The translations under genes and the position numbers were made by a program. A stretch of DNA of 64,000 bases from contig QCXZ01000045.1 in the NCBI GenBank assembly GCA_025024175.1, positions 1,738,649 to 1,802,648 on the forward strand, written 5' to 3'. The first letter of the stretch is position 1. Every line of letters starts with the position of its first letter. The notes beneath the pieces are model-generated. The model did not search any database and had not been told where the DNA came from. It saw only the letters and a list, made by a program, of their open reading frames with translations. Source of the stretch: Rhyzopertha dominica (Eukaryota > Arthropoda > Insecta > Coleoptera > Bostrichidae). Below, in pieces: positions 12,301 through 24,300 of this stretch.

Positions 12301-15300
12301 TGTCATCAGCTAATTTAATATTGTATTTTTATAAATGGCTTACCTTTAATTTTATGGAAATGGTTACATACAATGTGAAGTTATCAATATTAACAACAAC
12401 ACAATCACAGAAAATAAATATAAAATAAAACAAAAATTGATGTCACAAATTGTTCTGATATTTGCCACATTCACCTAAACTTGAAAGTCACTCAAACTTT
12501 TGGTGCTGGCTAACATACATAAAGTTTCTGCACACTCGACATCCATATCCGAAGGTTCCATTGTAGTGACGATTTTGTACTCGCAAGTTTTGCGTTTCTG
12601 CAAAATACTCTAGCTGTGTCACGTATGCGAAAACTAATTCAAAACACCTACTTCTTGCTTACAACGCCTTTCTGTCCGAGCGGTTAATCTCCATCTTCTT
12701 TCATCATTTTTCGCAGGAGATGAATGAGACGTTTTATAGGTAGGTAGGTTCACAGAAGGAACAGCATCCTTTTTCATTTATCTGGAAGATTTTCAATGTA
12801 ATGTTTTTTAAGCCATTATCAACAACTCACCTGCTACAGGAATACAGTCGCTCTCTTTAAAATGTTTGGAGCACACTTTAATAAAAAAGGAAACACGTTA
12901 CCCATTTTTGGTTTTCTCTCCCATGCTTTTCTAAATTCAATTTGCTCGTCAAATCCGAATTTATTTTGTATTGGCACAATTCGGACACCTTCAGGTGGAA
13001 AGCGGTGAAAAGACAAGCCCACCGTTCGTGATGCTTTGGAACTGTATCCATATGCACAGCAAAACACCTTCGACTTACTGCAACTTAGCTGTGCTTTATC
13101 AATTGCCAAAAGGGGAAGTTTAAATGCACAAAACACAAAAACAACCCCCAAGCAAGTAAACACTCCAGCCGTAAGCCGAATTTCCGATAATTATAATCAT
13201 TAACCCAACGAGGTTATCTTGTCGAACTAACCACAAAAATGAACCGACCCGAACTCTTTAGTTCACAGTTTCACCACGAGGTGGCGTCTTACTAAGCTTG
13301 AGATCCCAATATGAACATTTATTATGGTAATAATATAAATAAAAATAAACATATTTTGCATACAACACCCTGTATCTCTGTAAGTATCAACTTTTTGACT
13401 AAAGTGAGTTTGTCTAAATCGCAATAATTTCACGTCAGGAATCTAGTCATGAATTTTAGCCCATTACATCGTGACCACCCTATATACTTATATTCTGGAA
13501 ACTGATATGATTATGTTAACATTTATTTCATTTTTTGTTTAGGCATGTGGGTAATGGTGCCGTCATAGCTCGTTGCAGCCAACCAGAAGTTGGTTGGTTG
13601 GGTTGGAGATGTGCTGTAGATGAAGATTTGTTGAAAGCCATTTCGGATGCTTGTAACTATGACCGTGGGCCCAAAACTATGCTGGAGATGAACCACTCGT
13701 ATTCACCGACTTCACAGCATTCTGAGGAAGCGGTCCAGACCGATGGAGATATAAATTTGCAGGAGAAAAAAGTAAGTCAGAATCATATTAAACTATATTT
13801 CATTCCCTGGTAATTAAATAGTACTGTTTCATCATTCATTAGATAAATTACTTCAATATCTAATGAATGGGAAGCATGGTATCACGAAAAAAAAATTTTT
13901 ATTTGCTCAATCACTTTAAAATAGTCGAAAATGTGAAAAACAAAATTTAAGCAAAAAAATTTCTTGTCTACATATGAACATGAAATTTGGCATACATATA
14001 AATCTCAACTACCCAAAGCAACCTATTGTTTTTGGGGTAAGTAAAGTATCGGGAAGGGGGTGAAATTGAGGGGTAACTACCCTTTTTGCAAATTTTTACT
14101 TTTTATTTTTTTTTGTTTTAGTATGTGGTTAGTAGTATATTGCGAATATTTTCGGTGCAGCAAACTGTNTAAAAGATATTATTAAAAAAGTNTCNCTTAA
14201 ACAAAAACGGTTTTTCCTGAATATCTTCGAAAATACTTAATATATTTAAAAAATGAAAATACCATCACATCGGAAAATTATTTTAAAAAATCTTTCCAAA
14301 AACCGTATTTTGGACCTTGTCCATACGATTTTTCTTTAAATTTTATTATTATACAGAAAATCAAATTTCTGATCGGAAAGCTCTTGCAATCTTTTTGTTG
14401 AGTTAACAGTTTTCGAGTTATTTGGGAAAAAACGATTTTAAAAATTATTATTATTAATTAAACCTGATTACTGCTTGTGTAGTAGAAGAATAGCGTAAAT
14501 GTCATTTTGACAGTTTGATGTGGAAGTATTGATTCAATTTGCAGCACTTTTTTACGTTGATTTGAAAATGAAAATAAATGACAGTTGGTAATGCCAGATT
14601 TTTTGTTTGTTTGCTTGTCACTTTTTGGATTTTGATCGACTAGATGGGATTAATAATCTGCTGATTTGGGATCATGTTTTGCCAAACTTCTATTACTGAG
14701 TGAGCTGCTTTGAACTGAAGCTAACGGAGCTTAACGAATATGATTTGTGCACTGCTGTTTCCTGTTGTCATGAATAAAAATAGAGAGAGTTGGTGCCAGA
14801 TGTAGTTATAAATAATTCAGTTATAACACCTGTTATTGTTAGTTGTATTTTCACACAGCTGCTGGTTTAAAGTTCTGTCAGTGTTTCATGAGATTAAAAA
14901 TTATTAAAAAGATTGAAAAAAGTATATTTTTTTTAAAAAGAAAAATTGTTTTGAATTGTAGGAATGGTATTATTTTGTTTCTATTGTAAACTAAAAAACC
15001 GCTGCAAATTGAATCAATACTTCCACATCCAGTTGACATTTACGCTTTTATTTTTTATACTATACAATCTGTAATCAGGTTTTGAGCATTTTTTCTCTCT
15101 ACACATTTTTTTCTAAGACAAACAGTCTGCGTGATATTAGCAAAAATACATAAATTTTTAAAGTCCTTTTTTTCCAAATAATTTGAAAATTATTAACTTA
15201 ACAAAAAAATTGCTAGAGTTTTTTTGGAAATATTTCGAAAATGTCAAAATTTTGGAAAATTTTTTTAAACTGAGAAATTTTATTTTCTATCTGATGGTAT

Positions 15301-18300
15301 TTTCATTTTTTGAATATATGAAGTATTCTCGGAGATATTTAGGAAACACCGTTTTTTTTAAGTGACACTTTCTTTGCCAATATCTTCTAAACAGTTTGCT
15401 GCACTGAAAATTTATAGGGACGAATAATACTTGCAATTATACTACTAATCACATACTAAAACGAAAAAAAGATAAAAAAATAAAAATTTGCAAAAAGTGT
15501 AGTGACTCCTCAATTTCACCCCCTTTCCGATACCCTACTTATCTTCATCCAATAAGTATTGCAATTTGTTGCCTACGAACTTTTTCGGTGTTTCTCACGT
15601 CAAAATCACCACTTTTAAATTTTTTGAACCATTCGAAACACAGTGATTTACCAAGAGCATGTTCACCATAAGCTTTGACAAGCATTGGATACGATTCTGC
15701 AGCAGTTTTCTTGAAATGATAACAGAAAACCAATACTGTCTGCAAATCGTAGTTTGTAGGCACAAAACTCGATATGTTTAAGGTTATAGAAAAATATACC
15801 AGTATATGGATCTTGGGTTGTTTGTGTTTTGAAAATCCTCGTCGGCTGTTAGAGGGAAATGATGGAGCTGCAGAAGCGGTCTTACAGTCCCTAAACTGAC
15901 GGCTAGCGCCATCTATAAAGAAATTCCGGTTTCATATTTCTACACCTGGTAATAATTTAAAAATCAGTGATNTGTGATATTTNAAATGAAAATCAAATTT
16001 TGCTCAAATGTTTTTCTGATATACTGAACCATAAGANAATGTTGAAAAAGTTACTACATTGGGTATTTATGACATACATGTACGTGGAAATTAATACAGC
16101 GGATATGTCTGATATGTTGAAAATACATTGTAAGCCACAATGTTTTTGTTGATTTTAAACTTCAAATAAAAACACATTTGGTTCAATAATTATTTCTTTA
16201 GAAATTAAATGTTAACAGAGCATGTGAATTTTCATTTTAAGAATAATGTTGACCATCATGTTGTGCTGCCCATTATACTTCCTTTGAAATATTAGCTGTT
16301 TCAGACTCTATTTGTAATTTGAAAGCATTCAAAGTGGATTGAATTGCATCATAAGTTTGGACTTGATTTTAAAAGCAATGCTGCTAACGACAGTTTAGTA
16401 TCTTATATGGTTATGTGACATATTAATTTATTCGAAACCAGTGCAGTGGTAAAATTTATGAAGAAATTGGTATATCTCAAAAACTTTTCACATTTGAGGC
16501 ATATTGTGTTACACAAAGTTGCATTAAAAGTAAATGACAAAAATAATTTAATTTAATGTCTATTTCCGATGTAACTGTCAGTACTTTATTGTATATATAA
16601 AAAACACATAATGTTCAAAATTTTGGGTGTCACTTTAACAATTTCCAAATGCGTCTAGTAGGCCACTCACCATAAATGATTTCGTTTTTTGCTTGCACCT
16701 GCACATAGTTGAATCCATTAGGATTTTTCTAATCTCCTACAGTTTACAAACAAATGAAGACAATAGCAGTTGTAACTTTTGGCAAAATAAATGAATTAGA
16801 GTACACATAAAAGCTTCCCTTTTTTAACATTGGTGGTGGTTAAAACTTTTTTTATATACAATATTCTCTTTTTTACCTTGCAGAAGGTACTGATCATGGA
16901 CGCCCGGTCCTACACTACAGCCGTTGCAAATAGAGCCAGGGGAGGGGGCTGTGAATACCCAGATTACTATCCAAGCTGTGAAATTCAGTTTATGAATTTG
17001 GCCAACATCCATTCCATCAGGAAAAGTTTCCATGCTTTGCGACAACTGTGCATGTCGTCCGCTGACCAGCCCAAGTGAGTATAATGTCATAGTTGATTTT
17101 TCTTTTTTTTACAGTGAATGTCAATAATTCACGTTAATTTTTAGCATGATTTGCCTTGGGACCATGTTAGTATGATTTTATTTAATTAATTAGTTTTTGA
17201 TAAAATCTGTAGTATTTTATTTTAAATTTGTTAATCTTTGTTACTTGTTTCTTTTATTTGTTAGGCAATGGGCATGTTAAGTGTAATCGAAATTGCTTGT
17301 TTTAGTACAATTAAGATCTTCCTAATGACAGAAATAAATCTACCCAATCTGTTTGCAGAACAAACTGTTCTTAGTGGCACAAAAAGTGTCTAAAGTTAAC
17401 TAACTTTAAACCAGAATTTGAATGCTGAAACGTCACAAACGAAACGGAAATGCACATTTGGCAACGAAGCTACCAGCTCAGGCTACTGTATATATAACTT
17501 CAACATTTGTTTGAGTAGCTTTTGTTGTATTCATAGTGTATTTTTAATTATCAAATGGATGCTGGATTTTTTTAAATGGCAGACAATGATAATTTGCATT
17601 TATATTATTATAAATAAATTATTATAATTATTATAAATATAAGATGATGCTGTAGGTTATGTTCAGTTGAAGGGAAGCTGTAATATTTGTACTGTTCGTG
17701 GTAGAATAGCACAGTGTAAAATCAACACTTTCTTAGATGTATTAATTAAACACACTTTCAATACTTAAAGATGAAAGAATACAAAGCAAATGGATGAATA
17801 AAGATAAACAGTACCTAACACAACAATAACACCGATCAGAAACAGCTGAGGACTATGCGGCATTGCCATAGTGGGCATTTTCAGCGTCGCTTGGCTATCC
17901 CGTTTTAACTAAAGAAGGTGTGAAACTATTTATTTTTATTCGTTTGTCATAATTTTAAAGGCAAATCTTAATAAATTAATATCTTGAGTTTTATGCAACA
18001 TACGAAAAAACAAAAAAATAGGGCAATTCTAATTTTATTACCTCTATCAGAAAATTCATTTGGTAAAAATCACTAAACATCCCCATTCTCGTAACCTATA
18101 CCTTATTTTCTTAAGGCTGGTATCCTGGAGAGAGAAAATATCTATCTGAGATAATGATAGAAAGAGAACTATCTATTTTTACAAACTACCGAATACTTAG
18201 AGATAAATGACTGCTTATCTGACAGATAAAAGATTGAAATAGACACTATGGTATTTCTCAAATAAATTGCTAAAACAATTACTAATTGTAAAGTCTATCT

Positions 18301-21300
18301 TTCAGATTATATTGTCTATACTAATTTTTTTAAATTTATTTATTTATTAATAACCCTAAAAACCAGATGGACTACATCAGGTTAACAAAAATAAAACAAA
18401 ACTTCTATTCAACTAACAAACAAAACAATATAATCTGGCCATAAATAAAGGAAAATGTGAAGAAAAAACAGTCCAGGATGGAACGTAACCATAAGCCTAA
18501 CATCTCTTTTCCACAATGTATTGTCTCCTCTTTTTCTTAAAAGCACTAATATTTCCACTTTGCTTAACTTTTTGTGGAAGGCGGTTGTAGTGTATAACTG
18601 CTTGATGAATAAGTTCGTGTCGAGCCAAGTTGTTAGTATTTGTGGTTAAATGCATATTGTATCTCTGTCTGGTATTGTGAGAGTGCACATCGGCATTTGT
18701 GGTCAGTACAATGTCTGTATTAATGTGTCCGTTTATTATTCGATGTATTAGTTTGAGTGTTTTGTGCTGGACTATTTCTGTAATCTTTAATAGATTTGTC
18801 TGATTATAGACTTGATCACAGGGTGTCCAAAAGTTGATATTATACAGGGTGTCTCTAAATTTGATGTCATAATTTCTAGTGAGTATTCCTGACCTGAAAT
18901 CATGACGAAAAGTCTATATAAACATGTGTCCGAAAATGCTTCATTTTTGATATACAGAGTGTTGAAGTTAAAAACAAAATTTCGATTTCTTTTATTTTCT
19001 ACAGAACGGTTTTTTGAATCTTTACGAATTTTGGGAGAATGTTATAATAGATCACGGCTAATAATCTGGCATAAAACATTTTTTTCATATCTGTAACAGA
19101 GGCAGCGTAGGGGGAGGGACAGAAGGGTTTTAATTTGAAAAAAAGTTGTGTGTGAGATGTCAAAAAGCTCGTCACTATTTTCAGAAAGTGCAACAAATAA
19201 GGTACAAAAAAGTACCTCTTATTGCATTTCGCTAGAACAAACCGCTTTCGAAAAAATCGACAAAACCTGAAATCCTACAGGTTGGCGTAAATAGACCAAA
19301 AATTAACTATTTCTATTTTCCAAAGGAATTAACTTTTATATGGCAACAATTTTTTGGAATTAATTGAACTATATCATGACAAATGGTCAGACACAAGCAT
19401 TACCACCATATCTAAACAGTGGCGGTAATTTGGAGGGGGCAAGAAGTCTTTTTTATAAAAAGATTGTTTCCACATTCTTTTAAACCGTTTCAATAATTAT
19501 AAAGACCAGTAAAATATAAAAAAGAAAAATTAAATTAATTATTTAATTAAATTAAACTAATTATTTTTAAATCTATATATGCAACTTGCATTTGGCGTTA
19601 TTAAAAATCTTTAAAAATTAAATTTCTTAATTTTACAACAATGGCTTGTCTTAGTAGTATGAAAAGTAAATTTTTCTTCTTTTAATATTTTTAACTGATC
19701 TTCATAATTTTTGAAACGGTTTAAAAATGTGGAAAAATCTTTTTATAAAAAAGACTTCTTGGCCCCCCTCCCCAAATTACCGCCACTGTTTAGATATGGA
19801 GGTAATCCTTATGTCTGATGATTTGCAATGATATAGTTCAATTAATTTCAAAAAGTTGTTGCCATATAATTTCTTTGGAAAATAAAAAAAGTTAATTTTT
19901 GGTCTATTTGCGCCAACCTGTAGCATTCACATTTTCTCGATTTTCTCGAAAACGGTTTGTTCTAGGGAAATGCAATAAGAGATCCTTTTTTGTACCTTAT
20001 TTGTTGTTCTTTCTGAAAATAGTAATGAGCGTTTTGACACTTCACACACAACTTTTTATCAAAGAGAAAACCCCACTGCCCCTCCCCCTACGCCGCCTCT
20101 GTTAAAGATATGAAAAAAATTTTTATGCCAGATTATTAGCCGTGATCTATTATAACATTTTGACAAAATTCGTAAAGTTTGAAAAAACCGTTCTCTAAAA
20201 AATAAAAAAATTCGAAAATTTTTGTTTAACTTCAACACTCTATATCAAAAATGAAGCATTTTCGGACACATGTTTATATAGACTTTTCGTCATAAATTCA
20301 CGTCAGGAACACGCAATAGAAATTATGACATCGAATTTAGAGACACCCTGTATAAATATTTTACTACACAAAATACCTTTTTGTTGACATGTTGTTTTCC
20401 GGGCTGGTTCCCAAGTTGGTTATTAGACCTTGACGTTTCGACACTCATGTCTGTGTCTTCCTCAGAAGTAGCTCTGAAAAAAAAACGTGTGAACCAGCCC
20501 GGAAAACAACATGTCATCGACAACAACCACGGAAGCCTTCAAACCAAAACCTCTTTTTGTTGTTTCTTATATCTTTTTTGAGATTTGCTTGCAATTGCTT
20601 AAGTTTCTTCTTAATATATGTATTGTTGGATTTTTCCTACTTAGTCTGAAAAAATGATCTCGTTCCCTTACCACGTTATGTATGTACTTCTTTGGTAAAC
20701 CAACCTCATTCTGATCTTGTTGTATATTTTTTTATTGTGACTGTAGTGTGCTTTTCTGTCTTACTTTTTCTAAGTTGCGTGAGCTCCGTGAAGTGAAGTT
20801 CAAACAAAAATAGGTGGTCCTCTTTCTATCCTTAACTCGGATGGATCTTTTCTCTGCCTCCAGCACACCGGCCTTAACATCTAAGAACGGATAAATATTA
20901 AATATATATTATCTTATCACAATAAAGTAGTCAGCACATTTCTTATATATTCATTGTAAATTTTTTTCCACTTGCATTATTATTAATGCTTAGCATTATG
21001 GCATGAGTGTACTGCTGTGTGCCAACATATTAAAATTAAAAGTAAAACATAACCAAACAATTGAAATATGTGTAGTACCAAATTTGATGTTTGCTATCAT
21101 TTTTGTTTTTTTTTTTCAGTTGGTTTAGTCAGCTTGAGGCGACACGATGGTTCCATCACATGTCGGGGCTGATGAGGGCAGCAGTAACGTTGGTGACAGC
21201 GGTGGAAAGACATGCCAGGCCGGTCCTGGTACATTGCTCTGACGGGTGGGACAGGACTCCTCAGATTGTGGCACTGGCTGAGCTGCTGTTGGACCCGTTT

Positions 21301-24300
21301 TATAGGACAATAGATGTAAGTGAGAATTGTTACGTCATTTTAAATATATTTTTAAAGCAGAAGAAATGGTCTTTGGTATATTGTTTGATATTGACAGTTT
21401 GTTTCTTCCACTCTTTTTGATTCCTGAAAACATAAATACTATAAATATTTACAAGATCACATTCAGCACCCTACTAAACTCACTATAAAGTTTGGAAATA
21501 TAAGTGTTTCTTTATAAAAAATAATTAATAATTAATGGTTGCATACTTGTCAAAGTGAATGACATTTATAAGTCACGACTACAAAAACGCCACTAGAGAT
21601 GCCAAACGATTTGCTAGTGCTGTGTTTTTGTAAGCGAATTCAAGCTTTTACGGATTGCCGATAGGTGGCACCCCATTTCAAGTGTACGGGGTGTCCCATT
21701 TTCGTTGTAATTGTAGGGTATCTTGGTAACTGTTAATGCTAGAGGGTTACGGTTTCGACATTAATGTATTAATTTTTTGTTCTGAATTCAGCTGTACCGC
21801 CATTTTTGTATCATCTTTTGTTTTAAAGCCACAGCCAACTTTTGGAAAATGTAACATTTCTTCAGTTCTCAATATCTCGGCTATGTAGACACAAAAAAAC
21901 AGTAAAGACATTTTTTATAGATATTTTTATTCTGAATTTAGTGGCGTACTCATAAATTTTTTAGGGGGTCACATTTTTGAGATATAACACAAACTTGCAT
22001 TTTTTTAAATGGAAACCATAGTTGGCTTTGCTATGGTTGAAAAGAACTATTTTTTCTGATTAAGAAAATGTATACATTATTAGGTTTATCTTTACTAATT
22101 TTGGTATTATTCCAATTTTTGTAATAATTTAATGAGATTTTACGTTTTTCGTCAAAATGGATGTAAATATTTGATGATAAACAATGCATAGGTACTTATC
22201 TCCAAATAAACAATCATTTTCATTAGTTACATGGCCTCCTAGAGTACTGATTAAAAAACAGCGTGATCACTCTTAGGAGTCTTATGAATGGATTCAAATA
22301 TGCAAATATTATTTTTAAAGGATTAAAATTTTTACTTAATAATATACATTATATCGTGTATTATCTTATCCCATAGCCTACTGGATGTAAACGTAAAGTA
22401 TGATTAAATTATTTAAAAAAATTTGAATAATTCCAAAATTAGTAAAAATATACCTAACAATGTATACATTTTTTTAATCAGAAAAAATAAGCCTTTTCTA
22501 CCATAGCAAAGCCAACTATGGTTTCTATTTTAAAAAATGCATGTTTGTGTTATATATAAAAAATGTGACCCCCTAAAAAATTATGGGTTACGCCACTGGA
22601 TTCTAAATAAAATATCTATAAAAAATGTCTTTATAGTTTTTTTGTGTCTACATACCCAAGCAAGAAATTAAGAGCTGGAGAAATGTTACATTTTCCAAAA
22701 GTTGGCTATGGCTTTAAAACAAAAGATGATACAAAAATGGAGACGGTACAGCTGAATTCAGAACAAAAAATTAATACAGTAACCGCTACCCTCTAGCATT
22801 AATAGTTACCAAGATACCCTACAATTACAACGAAAATGGGACACCCTGTACAGGTATAATATACAGGGTGACACAGCTCCCTGGGAACGGTCCATGGTTG
22901 CTTAACGAAGCAAGCTAGAGGAAAATGTTTTATACAAAAGGTGCTGGATTGAAGTGCTCTACAACTTAAAAATAATTTCTTGTCTACAGGGTGTTCAGTT
23001 TTCCACAGACCACAACTTACTATGTTATTTTAAATGGAACACCCTGTATATTATTGCATTTTTTAATTCCTTGCTTAATTTGAAGGTGACTTTTTTAACC
23101 ATACATTGGGCCTGTTTGGGATCGTTTCGATGTTATCTGTCATTTTGTGAAAAATTTGTCGTTTGTAATGCTTAAGAAAATTGAGGATATCTTTCAACCT
23201 AGAAAAGATAGAACAATGCGGTTTGCGCCCTTTGACAGAAGAAAGAACTTCTATTTTATGGCCTGCGGTTTATCATTCCTTCGTCAGAGGTTGCCGTGGT
23301 ATAAGTCTGACAATGTAGACAGTATCAAACATGGCTTACTTGATTTTTTTAAAATAGAAAGCTATAGGCAAATTTACAATAGTGACATGACATCTGGCGG
23401 CAGATACATAAAATATTAAGAACAGTACTTTAATGCTGGAAAAACATAGGATTGTTGTGTAATAGGGCTGTTTTTGTTATATCGTATTAGCATTTTTAAA
23501 TTGTGGGTAGTGAATATTATTAAGAAAAAGAGAATAAATGTAAACACAAAAAAGCGATTATCACAGAGGTTATTGCCACAAGTGTGTTTTGGTTACCATC
23601 TTACCATTACCAGTTTTTTTGTAATAATTATATTGAATATACTCATTTGCAAACCCATCTGTGTTTCAGTATGCGATACAGACGAGTATATTATAATAGC
23701 AAGTACTGTTCATTTCTGCCATATGCAAAGCCACACTAACGCCACCAATGGTCAATAAACTCTCCTATAATTATTTCTATGATCTAGATTCACAATTAAA
23801 TTCCATTTCATGCGATATAAGGCTGTCTGTAAATTCCACATACAGTTTTCGCAAAAATTGCAAAAAAATATTTTTTTCTGTTTTTGAATTGAGAAAAAAA
23901 ATCGAATTTAATTGCGCATCTGACCACGTAGAAATAATTATAGCATGCTATTTAAAAAATCAAGTTATCCGTGTTTGAAACGGTCTATATTGTCAGTCTT
24001 ATATCATGGCAACCTCTGAAAAAGGAATAATAAACCGCACGCCTTAAATAGAAGATTCTTTCTTCTGTGAAACGGGGAAAACTGCATTGTTCTACCTTTT
24101 CTAGTTTTAAAGATATTCTCAATTGTCATAGTGACGGATAACGTCGAAACAGTCCAAGACAAACCACATGTATGGTTCAAAAAGTCACCTTAAAATTAAG
24201 CGATGAATTAAAAAATTCAGTAATACACAGGGTGTTCCATTTAAAACAACAGAGTAAGTTATGTTCTGTGGAAAATTGAATACCCTATAGATAAGAAATT

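Larger units (their letters stand above)
10061..13480. mobile_element. Tc1/mariner-like transposon with long inverted ends, split by a second insertion
   Basis: The left end TATA-CAGGGTGGTCACGA (10057 on) and right end TCGTGACCACCC-TATATA (to 13486) are inverted copies. The match continues for about 290 bases per arm (ATGGGCTAAAATTCATGAC, then the blocks near 10185-10350 and 11690-11850). The flanks are TA, as for this superfamily. The right arm is interrupted from 11859 to 13309 by another element; without it the transposon would be about 2 kb. It lies in MTMR3/4 intron 3. Confidence 0.85.

Noticed and set aside
23147..23978. Consecutive plus-strand frames inside the hairpin at 22864-24411
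   Set aside because: No domain recognised, and they lie within mirrored sequence, so they are most likely chance.
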